DNA from: Branchipolynoe longqiensis
Taxonomy: Eukaryota > Annelida > Polychaeta > Phyllodocida > Polynoidae
Assembly: GCA_030323885.1 (NCBI GenBank)
Contig: CM059198.1
Span: forward strand, 56,694,917 to 56,758,916
Reading direction: 5' to 3'
Length of the DNA stretch: 64,000 nucleotides
In this document: positions 42,541 through 53,674 of the stretch, one piece after another
Position numbering within the stretch: position 1 is the first letter of the stretch
Layout of the letters: each line of letters begins with the position of its first letter
The notes under the pieces: model-generated
The model's database searches: none
The model's input: the letters and a program-made list of their open reading frames with translations, nothing else
What the model was told of the DNA's origin: nothing
Made by a program: the position numbers and the translations under genes

Positions 42541-43790
42541 GTGTGTGGGTGTGTGGGTGTGTGTGGGTGTGTGGGTGTGTGGGTGCGTGGGTGTGTGGGT
42601 GTGTGGGTGCGTGGGTGTGTGGATGTGTGGGTGTGTGGGTGCGTGGGTGTGTGGGTGTGTGGGTATGTGGGTGTGTGGGTGTGGGGGTGTGTGGGCGTAC
42701 GGGTCGGTGGGTGTGTGGGTGTGTGGGTGTGTGGGTGTGTGGATGTGTGGGCGTGTGGGTGTGTGGGTGCGTGGGTGTGTGGGTGTGTGGGTGTGTGGGT
42801 GGGTGGCGTGTGGGGGGTGGGGGTGTGGGGGTGTAGGTGGGTGGGTTTATGTGGGTGTATGGGTGCGTGGGTGTGTGGCTGGGTGTGTGCGTGTGTGGGT
42901 ATGTGGGTGTGTGGGCGGGTGTATGGGTGTGTGGGTGTGTGAGTGTATGAGTGGGTGGGTGTGTGGGTGTGTGGGTGCGTGGGTATGTGGGTATGTGGGT
43001 GGGTGGGTGTGGTTGTGTGGGTGTGTGAGTGGGTGGATGTGTGGGTGTATGGGTGGGTATGTGAGTGTGATCTTGTGTGATCTTGTGTGTGGGTGTGTGG
43101 GTGTGTCGGTATGTGTGTGGGTGTGGGTGTAAAGGTGTGTGTATCTGGGTGTGTGTGGGTGTGTGGCTGTATTCGTGGGTGCGTGGCTGTGGTGGTGTGG
43201 GGGCGAGTTGATGTATGTGTGTGGGGGGTGTCGGGGTGTGTGGGGGTGTGGATGTATTTGTGTAAGTGTGTGTGTGGGTGTGTCCGCGTGTGATGGTGTG
43301 GGGCTGTGAGTGGGTGGTTGTCCGAGTGGGTGTACGGGTGGGTATGTGTGTTGGCGTGTGGATGTGTGGTTGTGTGGTTGTATGGGTGTGTGGTTGTGTG
43401 GTTGTGTGGTTGTGTGGTAGTGCGATTGTGTGATTGTGTGATTGTGTGATTGTGTGGCTGTTTAACTGTGTCCCTCTGTGGGTTGTTGTATTGGTGTGTC
43501 GTTGTTTGGTTGTGTGGTTGTTTGGTTGTGTGATGTCTCGTTGTGTAGTTGTGTGATCTTGTCGTGTGGGTGTCTGGTTGTGTGGTTGTGGGGGATTCTG
43601 GACATCTGTGTTGCGGGTGTGTACATATGCATATGGGTGCGTTGGTGTCGGCATGTGTGAGTTGGTGTGGGTGTGTGGGTGTCAGGAGGTCAGGGTGCAT
43701 GAGCGTGTGAGCGTGTGATTGTGTGAGTTGTGGGTGGGTGTGTGAGTACGCGTGTGTATATCGATGTGTGGGTATGTGTGTACTTGTGTG
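42541..43790 (+). repeat. GTGTGGGT array, 1.25 kb
   Basis: The basic unit is GTGTGGGT with GCGTGGGT, GTATGGGT and GTGTGGTT variants. From about 43360 the units become GTGTGGTT and GTGTGATT. Strand asymmetry is strong (plus strand almost lacks C). The 470- and 386-codon Thr-His-Pro frames on the minus strand are by-products. Confidence 0.95.
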
Positions 43791-43799
43791 ATGGTGCGC

Positions 43800-43866
43800 G
43801 GCACTGTTACAAGTCGGTACCCGTCCTGATATGAGATCAGGACGTAAACCTCCAACCGCCAACCAG
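43800..43866 (+). mobile_element. S1 3' tail fragment
   Basis: 'cactgttacaagtcggtacc', 'cgtcctgatatgag', 'caggacgtaaacctccaac'. Confidence 0.75.
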
Positions 43867-44001
43867 GATTGGCTGAATAGCCATTGCCAATGCAAATTAC
43901 AACAGTATTCACATATGTCCTAACATCGGAATATTGGACAAGTTTGGATCTCGTCAAACCACTATATTCATATCACAACAATATCAAACCAGTGTATTTA
44001 T

Positions 44002-44606
44002 AATGCCCCTGTCACACTACGACGCTTCTCCCGGCGATCCGTCAGCGTTGGAAATAAAATCTTGCGCGTCGAGAAACGTCAAACTTTTCGGCGGTTTGGG
44101 AGAAAAGATCGGCGTCAGCGCGGCGCGTTATGCGCGCGCCGCCAACGTGTGTATACGCGCTGGGGAAAAAAAAAAAAAAGTTTGGCGTGACGTCTTCATT
44201 TAACCTTAAATGTTGGTAGGGCGTAAAACAAAAAATGGCCCAGTTTGCGCGACGCGTGAGCAACGACCCTCCCGCGCGCGCGCCATCTTTCTAGCATTCC
44301 CATAACGTTATGCCAGCGCGTCCAGCGCAGCGCGACGCGCGCCTAACGTCCTCCTAGCGTTCTTACCCATTTCGTCCCGCGCGTTGCCGCGCATTGGAAG
44401 TTTTGGACAGGTTCAAAACACTCAGCGACCAATAACGCGCGCCGACTTTCGTCGGCGACTCGCCGGCGACAAAGACGTGTACCGACGTGTACCGACGCGC
44501 GCATAACGCGCACCCAGCACGTCTCGATATTTCACTAATTATCGCCCAAAAACACCACACGTTGACCGGTCGCCGGCGAGAAGCGTCGTAGTGTGACAGG
44601 GGCATA
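44002..44606 (-). mobile_element. M2 element, second copy
   Basis: The reverse complement of the element at 3134-3738 over nearly its whole length. Inverted ends are ATGCCCCTGTCACACTACGA and its complement. Both copies keep CGGCGGTTTGG and GCGCGCGCC motifs. The frame at 44042-44263 is not conserved as a protein. Confidence 0.82.
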
Positions 44607-44771
44607 ACACACACATCGAACACCAACAGTAATATCAGCAACAACATATTGATTGATTGAATGCTGATGGTCTAAGGCCATTTACAACAAAGTGGTGCAA
44701 GACTTCGGGTCAAGGCTTCGTGGTCGGCCTTTTCGGGGAGAGGATTACTGTCAGCGAGTTGCCCCCGTGTG

Positions 44772-44784
44772 CCACCAGGGGGCG
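44772..44784 (+). promoter_or_regulatory. Strong CTCF-like motif
   Basis: CCACCAGGGGGCG is an exact match to the core of the vertebrate and insect CTCF consensus. Binding is inferred. Confidence 0.45.
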
Positions 44785-44870
44785 TAATGGGCAACGTGTT
44801 TACACACCTAATCTACGGGGAGTGGTGTCGGCTTAGGGCTGCTTGCGCGTGTCTGGTGTTAGTGGTCTGA

Positions 44871-44884
44871 GCGCCATCTACTGG
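44871..44884 (-). promoter_or_regulatory. Strong CTCF-like motif, opposite orientation
   Basis: On the minus strand it reads CCAGTAGATGGCGC, an exact match to the CTCF core consensus, 86 bp from the plus-strand motif and convergent with it. Confidence 0.45.
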
Positions 44885-44899
44885 ACACCCCCGACCACA

Positions 44900-46105
44900 C
44901 AGGGGATTCCCACACATATAGATTCACCCACACATAGGTATTCCCACACAAACTCCCCTCCTACAGAGGGAGTCCCACCCAATCATATTCACCCACACAT
45001 GGGTATTCCCACACAAACCTACACACTCACACACCCCTTCCCCCACCCACATACATGGATTCCCACACAAATAGATTCACCCACACATTGGTATTCCCAC
45101 ACAAACTCCCCACCCCCGACACAGATAGGGATCCCCCCACATAGAGTCACCCACACATGGGTATTCCCACACAAACCTACACACTCACACACCCCTTCCC
45201 CCACCCACATACATGGATTCCCACACAAATAGATTCACCCACACATTGGTATTCCCACACAAACCTACACACCCACACACACCATCATATACACAGAGAT
45301 TCACACCCACGCAAAGTCACCCACACCTATCTATTCCCACACAACCACCCCTCGCCCCACATAGACATGGATCACCCCCACATAGACTCACCCGCAAATA
45401 GGTATTCCCACACAAACTCTCCTCCTCACAAACAGACAGGGATCCCCCCACATAGAGTCACCCACAAATACGTATACCCACGCAAACTCCCCCCCCCCAC
45501 ACACAGACATGGATCGCCCCTACATAGAATCACCCGCACATAGGTATTCCCACACAAACCCTCCGCCCGCACAGACAGGGATCCCTCCCTCCCCCACATA
45601 GAGTCACCCACACATATGTTCACCCCACCCCCCCCCCCCCCCCCACATATCCACATACAATGACCCCCTCCCCCACATAGAGTCACCCACACATAGGTAA
45701 CCCCACACAAACTCTCCCCCACACAGGCAGGAGCCCCTCATAGAGTCACCCGCACATAGCTATTCCCACACAAACTCCCTACCCCCACACATACAGGGAT
45801 TCCCCCCACACACATAGAGTCACCCACACATAGGTACTCCCACACAACTCCACTCGCCCACACACAGACAGGGATTCCCACCCACTCAGTGTCACCCACA
45901 CATGGGTATTCCCGCACAAACCCACACCTACAGGGATTCCCCCCACACACATAGAGTCACCCACACATAGGTAGTCCCGCACAACTCCACTCGCCCACAC
46001 ACATACAGGGATTCCCACCCACGAAATGTCACCCACACGTAGGTATTCCCACACAAACACACACACATATGAATTGGCAGCCACACAAATTCACTCACAC
46101 ATAGG
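44900..46105 (+). repeat. CACACAAACTCCCC / CACCCACACATAGG minisatellite
   Basis: Units of about 90-100 bp built from 'attcccacacaaactcccc', 'gggattcccccacatagag' and 'tcacccacacataggt', with poly(C) at 45629-45645. Several 60-130 codon frames on both strands are array artefacts. Confidence 0.92.
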
Positions 46106-46111
46106 TAATCC

Positions 46112-46437
46112 CAGACAGGATCGCCGAATGAGTTGAGAATCCGTCTCCCGTTCTCGTAGATCGTGGCATTCGCAACCTATGGCTTCTAAATCTGGTCGAT
46201 TCTAACCAATGACTTAGAAATTGATATTTCCTGCTTCCTAGCCAGACACTCAGCATTATTAGGATAGGACAAGGACTAGTTGGTTGTATCGGGATAATGT
46301 GGCTGACTGGGATACTCAGGTGATGGTGTTGGTGGCCAGGTCTCCCAGTGGGGCAGCACTATAAAGGTGCCATGAATGTGCACTGTCAGAAGTCGGTACC
46401 CGCCCTGATATGACCTTAAACCAACAACCAACCAATT
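46112..46437 (+). mobile_element. S1 SINE, full length
   Basis: The head CAGACAGGATCGCCGAATGA runs through a normal body to 'gatatgaccttaaaccaaca'. The terminal 'gatgttgccaggacg' is deleted. Confidence 0.85.
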
Positions 46438-46745
46438 CATACAGATACCTACACATTCACCATAGACACACCTACACCCTCCCCGTCCTGATATGACCTT
46501 AGATGGTGGCAGGACGTAAACTCCAACAACCAACCAAACCATACACATTCAGACACATTCAACGCACACGCACCTACACCCTCCCCCGTCCTGATATGAC
46601 CTTAGATGTTGCCAGGACGTAAAACTCCAACAACCAACCAAACCATACACATACAGACACATTCACCACACACACACATCCACGCTCTCCCGTCCTGATA
46701 TGGCCTTAGATGTTGCCAGGACGTAAATCTCCAACAGCCAACCAA
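46437..46745 (+). repeat. Tandem array of S1 3' tails
   Basis: Three units of about 105 bp. Each has the S1 terminus ('cctgatatgaccttagatg', 'caggacgtaaa', 'ctccaacaaccaacc') followed by 'catacacattcagacacatt' and a CACACA spacer. Confidence 0.88.
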
Positions 46746-46945
46746 CCTACACCCTCCACCCTCAACTCACCCCCCCCCCCCACACACACACACTCACCTA
46801 CACACATACCGCTTCCACCCTCCACTCCCCCCACCCGCGCACACACACATACACACTCACCGCCCACTCACCGTCCCACACACACACACTCACACACATA
46901 CCAATTCCACTCCCCCAACCCACACATACACACACTATATCTCCC
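46746..46945 (+). repeat. (CA)n-rich tract
   Basis: CACACA and CACTCACC words with poly(C) near 46772. Confidence 0.88.
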
Positions 46946-47109
46946 AGTCCTCCCGGACCTGTCTTGGGCTCCGAACCTGGGTAGATTAACCTTGAGCTTG
47001 TTACCGGTAGACACTCTTAGTAACAAGCTCAGGGTGAGCGAGGGGCCCATCCAATTGGGCAGTGTGGTGGTGTGATGGGGATGGGGTGGGGCGGGGTGGA
47101 CAGGGCAGA

Positions 47110-47214
47110 GAGTGGCGGAGGAGACAAAGGTATGGTATCGGGATGCTGTCTGATGAGATGGAACGTAGCAGAATGGAATGTAGCGAAATGGAATGCACCG
47201 TGGAATGGAAGAAA
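47110..47214 (+). repeat. Short GGAATGTAGC-type tandem
   Basis: About five degenerate units near 47155-47210 ('gagatggaacgtagcag', 'aatggaatgtagcg'). Confidence 0.7.
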
Positions 47215-47590
47215 CAAAACGGGAGACTGTGCCCGTCTGACCTGGTCTGGCCCAGTCTGTCCTCGCCTGCCCCAGTCTGCCCTAGTCTGCTCCAGTATGT
47301 CTTAGTGTGTCCCAGTTTGTCCCAGTCTGCCCCAGTATGCCTCGGTCTGCCCCAGTTCGTCTCAGTCTGTCCCAGTCTGTCCTAGTCTGCCCCAGTCTAC
47401 CACAGTATAATCCAGTTTGTCCCAGTCTGCCCCAGTCTCCTCCCAGTTTGGTCCAGTCTGCCCCAGTCTGCCCCTATCGGTCTCAGTCTGCCCCAGTCTG
47501 CCCCAGTCTGTCCCAGTCTGTCCCAGTCTGCCACCGTCAGCCCCAGTCTATCCCAGTCTGGCTCAGTCTGCACCAATCTGTCCCTGTCTA
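47215..47590 (+). repeat. CCCAGTCTGT array, left part
   Basis: 10-bp unit CCCAGTCTGY. It continues at 48086-48245. Confidence 0.93.
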
Positions 47591-48085
47591 TTATATATGT
47601 ATGTACAAGTGACACGGAGTCACCGGGTGGAACGGCGACCAGCGTGGCTGGTGCAGGTAACAATAAACGTCACTTGTGGAGTATACTTTCCGACCCCTGA
47701 TTGTGGGTATTGAACTTACATTGTGTTATTATGATGTTAGTTTTTCAAGTGCAGTATCAACTGAATGCTTATACAAGAGCCACTATGTTGTCTTCATTTT
47801 GCGGGTCAAATGTCATGTTTGCGTGCACACGTTGCGCCTCCATTCCTGCTACGTGCAGGAATATGTGGCACAGTACTTTCTCCGTCCTTGTACTTATGCC
47901 CGCTGCTATTGTATAAATGTTGAATGCCGCGTACCATACCTTCCAGTTTGTTGACATGTTCCTATTGAGAATCAGAGGTTCTTGTGGCTTTAGGCTGGGG
48001 AGAGGGTGTTCGGCATACCTGCACCAGCCACACCAGTCGCCGTTCTACGCCGGTGACTCCATGTCACGTGTACATACATATATAA
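47591..48085. mobile_element. MITE splitting the CCCAGTCTGT array
   Basis: Terminal inverted repeats of about 60 bp. Left TATATATGTATGTACAAGTG leads to 'gagtcaccgggtggaacggc'; the right complement ends at 48085. Outer TATA suggests a TA target, as in mariner-like MITEs. The frames at 47676-47954 have no domain. Confidence 0.85.
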
Positions 48086-48245
48086 CACTCTCTGTCCCAC
48101 TCCTCTCCCAGTCTACCACAGTCTGTCCCAGTCTGTCCCAGTCTTCCTGAGTCTGTCCCATTCTGTCGCAGTCTGTCGCAGTCTGTCCAAGTCTGTCCCA
48201 GTCTGCCCCATTCTGTCTCAGTCTGTCCCTGTCAGTCCAATTCTG
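48086..48245 (+). repeat. CCCAGTCTGT array, right part
   Basis: Same 10-bp unit as 47215-47590. Confidence 0.9.
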
Positions 48246-48329
48246 GCAGTCTTTACCAATATGTACCCGTCTTTATAATATACACAGTCTGTACAATATG
48301 TACTAGTTTACATTACTAGGATGGGACAG

Positions 48330-48498
48330 GAGTGGTTGGACTCAGTATCAGTATAATATGACTGTGTGGGATTTTGAGTCATGGTGCTGTTAGCCTGGTC
48401 TACGAGTGGGGCAGCACTGTAAACTCGTCATGAGTGTGCACTGTCACAACTCGGTACCCGTCCTGCTATAAGATTAGATCTTGCTAGGGCTTAAAACA
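48330..48498 (+). mobile_element. S1 SINE, 3' half
   Basis: 'ggttggactcagtatcagta', 'ccgtcctgctataagattag', 'cttgctagggcttaaaac'. The head is missing. Confidence 0.78.
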
Positions 48499-48523
48499 GG
48501 TAGTATATACCCGTATATGCTGG

Positions 48524-48843
48524 TGTAGGCACCCGCGGGCATTGACGAATGTATATATGAGCTGGTCATATTCGGGGCGTTTCGAACGCGCCGGCTCCGT
48601 GCTAAGCATTATGCACCGGCCGCTCGCTAGGCGGCATGCCGGTAGTCGTATATAACCAAGGCACTCGGCCGGCCCGGCGCCCACCTGATACGCACCCGAC
48701 CTGCGCGCCGGTCAGCTCACCTGAGAAAAACTTTTGTTATTTTGATTTGGCGGTTATGCCAGCCAGATACGGTGTTCAGAGTGATAGTAGTAATAAACTG
48801 TATTATCCACACCTGGTTTTGTGTCGTCCTTAGCGGGTCTACA
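48524..48843 (+). mobile_element. Candidate solo LTR
   Basis: It starts TGTAGGCACC and ends GCGGGTCTACA. TATATAA lies at 48649-48655 and AATAAA at 48792-48797, giving U3, R and U5-like proportions in 320 bp. It is GC-rich in U3. No primer-binding site or second LTR is near, and no clear 5-bp duplication was found, so it is a candidate only. Confidence 0.45.
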
Positions 48844-48845
48844 AT

Positions 48846-49400
48846 AATAAACACACTTTGTGCACATCAACTCAAACCCTGCAGTAATGACTTATATGTA
48901 TATTTCTAGTACTTTGACAAGCGACACAGCATATTCGTTTAAAGTTGGATTTATTATAGTTCCAGCAGTGTAAGTCTTTTTGTTCAATAAGAAGTTCAAT
49001 TGAACAACAAGTTCAATAATAATACAGTGAGGTCATAGAATCTTTAACCTTTGCCCTTAATAAATGGCATGTGGGGTTGTGTGGGTGGCAGTTTTAAGGC
49101 TAGTCAGTGTCCTCCTTGTGCCCGTGTCGAAGTGAGCTCACTGCCTCAGCACCTGGCCTTATATAGGCTCTTACAGGTTAATTAGTTCAAAAAGAGGTCT
49201 GCAGATGGCAATCTGATACTGTTTACTTAGGCTAATCAGGTTTTGTATCTTAAAAGTGAAGATAGGGGGCGCTGGTGCACAAGACATATACTACTACAAT
49301 CGTTTCTCAATAGGTGGCAGCATGTAGGCCTCCTTAGTTACTAGGATGGCTTTGGCTGTGTCCGCGTGACACCTGGTCCGTGTTGCTGAGCATCACGGAC
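48846..49400 (-). mobile_element. R1 element, AAT flanked
   Basis: AAT at 48843-48845 and 49401-49403. The left end is AATAAACACACTTTG. The right end is the imperfect hairpin CCGTGTTGC-tga-GCATCACGG (49380-49398) plus AC. On the minus strand, CCTATATAAGG (about 49163-49173) precedes a TAATAAA (about 48951) by some 215 bp. CTCF-like sequences occur at 49263-49275 (AGGGGGCGCTGGT) and 49308-49321 (CAATAGGTGGCAGC). Confidence 0.65.
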
Positions 49401-49403
49401 AAT

Positions 49404-49715
49404 GGAGGTTTGTGTACATGTCATACTCCCCGACTCTCTCAGTCACTACCGGCTTCCTGGGCCGAGCTGCCTCGTACTCTATCTCCAGATATATCACTCC
49501 AGACCCGATACACCAAACACTCTCCCACCCCCTCACCACCACATACCTACAGCCAGCATCAAGAGCAATAGCAACAAAACCCACGAGGCGCAAATCAGAT
49601 GCGTCGACACATTTCATTTGCCAATCAGCTGTCTTAATGCAATATATCTGCCCAATTTTAAAGGCCCCACAGGGTCTGATGCCTCGTTTTTATCTTGGAG
49701 ATTGCGTGGCGAGAT
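49404..49715. other. No supported gene
   Basis: Overlapping short frames on both strands (74-124 codons) without recognisable motifs. Confidence 0.3.
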
Positions 49716-50110
49716 GATTGGTTGTTGGAGTTTTACATCTTGGCAACATCTAAGGTCATATCAGAACGGGTACTGATGTGTGACAGTGCACACTCATGGC
49801 GACTTTAGAGTGCTGCCCCACTGGGAAATCAGGCCACCAGCACCATGACCCGATATCCCACTCAGTCATATTATCATGCCACTGAGCGAACCAACCCTTG
49901 CCCTATTCGAATAATGCCGTGCGCCTAGCTATGATTGTTGTTTGTGTGTTTGTTTCTTGTTGTTTTACGTCCAAGTAATATCTGAGGTCATAGCTAGGAA
50001 TCGACAAGTATCAAGTTCAAACTCATCGGTTTGACTCGACCTGAAACGGAACATCCCCACCTTCCGCAGGCGAGGCTCGCGCTCTGCCGATTAGGCTACC
50101 TCGCCCGGTG
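49716..50110 (-). mobile_element. S1 SINE with a nested S1 tail
   Basis: Full minus-strand S1 from the tail ('attggttgttggagttttac') to the head CACCGGGCGAGGTAGCCTAA. A 60-65 bp S1 tail fragment (about 49934-49997) is inserted at 'cctagctatg', and TAGCTA recurs on its other side. Confidence 0.85.
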
Positions 50111-51104
50111 CCTGGCGAGTAGTAGCAGCCATGATAGAAACCAAACACTTAAAAAGAACAAAACAAACTTTAAAAATGTATTCACAAAAACACCAGAGGG
50201 ACTGGCATGCACCGTCAGGCGATGATAGCCACATGACAACAGTAATCTCTGTTCAGAAATGGCGGAGCTTCGCGGTGGTCCAGGTCAGGGCCAGGGCTGG
50301 AAAACTGCTGAGTCATCGCTTTGTGCAGCAAAACCATGCTGACATTATTTATCAATACATTTTGTATTTATTTGTTATTCCTGTGAGTGGCGGCTAGATA
50401 CGGCTTCATTTAGATGGTTATTTTAACTAGGTTTCGCTTGTGTTCTTTGTGTGTGTGCGTGTATGCACTTGTGTGCCTTTGATTATTCTGGCGCTCTGTC
50501 ATGGATATTTGAAGAGTTAAGGTGCAAAACCACGTAAATTCCAATCCAAAAATGGAGATAAACATCGAAATCAAACTTTCAACTTTTTTTTAAATTCCGA
50601 CTTTGTTGTTTGTTGCTCCATAACCATGTGATTATATTACAAGTGGAATTGTTGAGAAGTAAAATGATTTTCATGTAAAAATATGTTATTTAAATTGCAT
50701 TTTTGGATCGGTATTTACATGGTTATTGCACCCGAACTCTTCATTTATTACAATTTCTGTGATGTACGGAGTGATAGTGTAGGACTTGATGGCGCCAGAC
50801 TGGTGGAATATAGACGAGCATGGGTTATGTTAGTGAGGCTGGGTGCTCATAGAGGGCGCCAGGGGTTTGGTCATCGCAGCGGGGATACTCGGATTATATT
50901 GATATGTTATGAATCATTAAAACGTGTCTATCGTCGCAAATTGTGGACGCAGCATATATTTCCGCCGAGTGAGTGCAGGATTGGCCCTGCGCAGGAGGTG
51001 GAGCGGTGCATGATGGGACGCCACCCCGCATAGAGGGCGGCGGGGGGAGTCCAGAAGAGAGTCATTATTACACGCAATAAAGGGCTTATCACTATCCATA
51101 TATA
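50111..51104. other. Unique DNA, no supported gene
   Basis: The 116-codon frame 50683-51033 contains no known motif. GAGGGCGCC at about 50854-50862 is a partial CTCF-like match. Confidence 0.3.
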
Positions 51105-51300
51105 CTCCCTCTCCCCCCTCCCTCTCCCCCTCCATCACCTCACTCGGCGCTCTCACACCACACCTCCCTCCCCTTCCCCCTTCCTCCCTCTTCAGATCCC
51201 CCTCCCTCTCCGCCTCCTCCTCCCTCTTCCTCCCCCGCACTCCCTGTCTCCCTCCGTCGGCACTCTCACACTACACCTCACGACCCCCTTCGTTGATGTA
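51105..51300 (+). repeat. CCCTCC-rich tract
   Basis: Pyrimidine-rich CTCCCTCTCC words. The minus-strand frame rich in R, E and G is compositional. Confidence 0.85.
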
Positions 51301-51860
51301 AGCTACCCCTATAGAACTCCCACCACCACTGCTACCTCCACCCTGCCCCTCCACCTCTCCACCCCACACACCCCTGTCACCATACCCACATTCTGTTTGG
51401 TGGGGGTTGACAGTGTGTGTGGTTGGGGTGTAGCTGGGTATGGTGGGGGTGTAGGTGTGGTGGGGGTGTAGGTGGTGTGTGGTGGAGTTGTAGGGATCTT
51501 GCAGAGCGCCACCTCACAATCTTTAGCATCTCTAAACCCCCATCACACACCTACACTCTCACCACATCCCTAAACCTCCACCACACATACCTATAGCCCC
51601 ACCACATCGCTAAACCCCCACCACATACCTATACTCCCACAAAAACACACACCACACCTACACCACCACCACACACCTACACCCTCACCACACACACCCT
51701 TACCTCAACCACACACACCTACACTCCCAGCACACACCACACACTTACACCCCCAGCACACACCCACCACAGACCTACACCACCAACACACACACCTACA
51801 CCACCACCGCATCCCTGAACCCCCACCACATCCCTAAACCCCAACCACACACCTACCAAG
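51301..51860. repeat. CACCACACACCTACAC array
   Basis: Degenerate CCACCACAC-ACCTACAC units. A short inverted segment (51400-51485, GGTGTAGGTGTGGTGGGG) is present, so part of the array is flipped. Confidence 0.88.
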
Positions 51861-51874
51861 TGACAACATGGTTT

Positions 51875-51984
51875 CTTCTGACGTTCCAATACTATCAAAA
51901 TGATCAAACCCACCACCTGGTGTGCTGGCTGTTCTCTTGATTACACACTACAGGCTGAGTGATCCGTCTTAGTGTTATAAGGTC
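51875..51984. mobile_element. End fragment of the CCAAAGACCC MITE
   Basis: 'gatcaaacccaccacctggt' and 'gtgatccgtcttagtgttat' match the right end of 29743-30109. Confidence 0.6.
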
Positions 51985-52352
51985 TTTGCTTATATAGTTA
52001 CATAGGTTCATTGTAGAGTATCACCCTTCCTCCTTCCCCGAATGGTAATTGAGCATTCCTGATCTCCATGGATATCAGTGCTCTGCCAACCACTAGTAGC
52101 TGTATGGCTCATGGCCACCACCAACATTGACCTTTTGAGTGTGGTGACCCCTACCCCAACAGAAGGGCTAGGCCCTGAGTGCAATCACACCCATACCTGC
52201 CAGCACCACCGTGTCTATTTACATCCCACTCAGGTACCACCAACCCATGTATATATATATATATATATATACATGCACCTGGTCACGTACGCAGATCAGT
52301 TATATAGCATTTCCATTCCCCCCTCGCTGAGTATCGGATTATTTTACATCCA
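51985..52352 (+). mobile_element. R3 element, partial
   Basis: Closely matches 28035-28415: 'gttacataggttcattgtag', 'tgaccttttgagtgtggtga', 'agaagggctaggccctgagt', an internal (AT)n, and 'cattcccccctcgctgagta'. Confidence 0.65.
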
Positions 52353-52893
52353 TATATGGACAGGATAATTTAATATCATTATATAAAAAAGTGGAACGGC
52401 TCTATGATTATTGTTATTTGGATTATTACTACGCCGTAATATTGTTTCTATTATCCTGCGATTACTATGTATATCGTCCAATCGCTGCCCGACTTGTTCG
52501 TTCCGGGGGTGCGCTACTGCAGCACCACCACGTGTTGGTGCCGTGCAAATCTCTACTCAGCCATTTCGCGCCGGGCTTCTCACATGAAAGTGATCAACCC
52601 ATACTCTTGTTGTGTCATTTCTTATATAAGAGTAGCCTAACTTTATATTCTTATATATCTATATGTATCCACATATATCCACTTATCTGTCCATATATAT
52701 TGCTTTATATTCATATACATTAGATTCATATATATTAAATTTTGAAAGTCAGGAGAGTGACAGTTGGCTCATGGTGTAGAGGAGGTGGGGAGGAGAGAAT
52801 GCCTGCTCCGCAGTGAATAACATGGAAGTTAAGGAGGTTCGATAGAAATAGTAAGGGGCTGCCATTAATTATAGCCACATAGTAAATGATATA

Positions 52894-52943
<50 letters not shown>

Positions 52944-53324
52944 GTACACACATATGTATCCATCAATGTTCCTATATATATCCACATATATATATCCATT
53001 TATATGCTTAGTTATGTTATTTTCTCACGGTGAGGTACATGACTTCGCAGAACCGATTAGTGTGTCAAACCACCGTGGTGGCGTTAGTGGTTTGGCATGG
53101 TCTCCAGGTGGTCATTAGTAATAGACACGTGGATACAGTTGAATAATAGTTAATACTCTGTTAACAGCTGACTACCCATGACGGGGAACCCGGAACTATA
53201 ACAGCCAAAGAACATGTACACCAACAATATAATCAAATCAAATCCAAACCTACATAACCCAACCCCCTACAACTACAGGTCTATAACATGTAAATAGATT
53301 AGGCTAGTATAGAATTAAGTATGA
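52353..53324. other. AT-rich DNA with microsatellite
   Basis: (AT)n at about 52892-52937 and TATATC words at 52640-52740. The 110-codon frame 52391-52723 is Y- and H-rich without a motif. No gene is supported. Confidence 0.4.
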
Positions 53325-53480
53325 ACAAAGTGGAAAACTCTTCCCAAGAAAACCCTCAAAACACTAATATAGATCTCTAACCCAAGAAACACAAAACTAT
53401 AACTGCCCATCATTGAAAACAAGCTTGATCATCCGAACTTACATGCTATGGACAGCATAAACACCATACAAAAAACACAC
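53325..53480 (+). mobile_element. R7 interspersed repeat
   Basis: 'attgaaaacaagcttgatca' and 'atgctatggacagcataaac' recur with changes at 60230-60440. Confidence 0.5.
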
Positions 53481-53499
53481 GCAACAAAAACCCACTCTA

Positions 53500-53600
53500 A
53501 CTGCGGTCATTTCTGTAGAGCGTATGTGGTATTTGTCTGTGTGGAACCTTATCTGAGAGGTCAGTCCAGACTATGACACTACACATACACAGTATCCTGA
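53500..53600 (+). mobile_element. S3-related fragment
   Basis: 'cttatctgagaggtcagtcc' resembles the S3 body around 24085-24110. Confidence 0.4.
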
Positions 53601-53674
53601 GTTACTGGCCACTAGTCTCAGAGAAATAAAACTGGATCTATTGCCAAAAATGTTGTTGTACACTAGTGACGGGA

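Noticed and set aside
42541..43360. Interstitial telomere
   Set aside because: The unit is GTGTGGGT with variants; there is no TTAGGG or related canonical run.
42483..43895. 470-codon minus-strand frame rich in Thr, His and Pro
   Set aside because: It lies almost wholly in the GTGTGGGT array, overlaps a second long frame in another register (42494-43654) and has no non-repeat domain.
50683..51033. 116-codon frame as a gene
   Set aside because: No recognisable domain and no supporting context.
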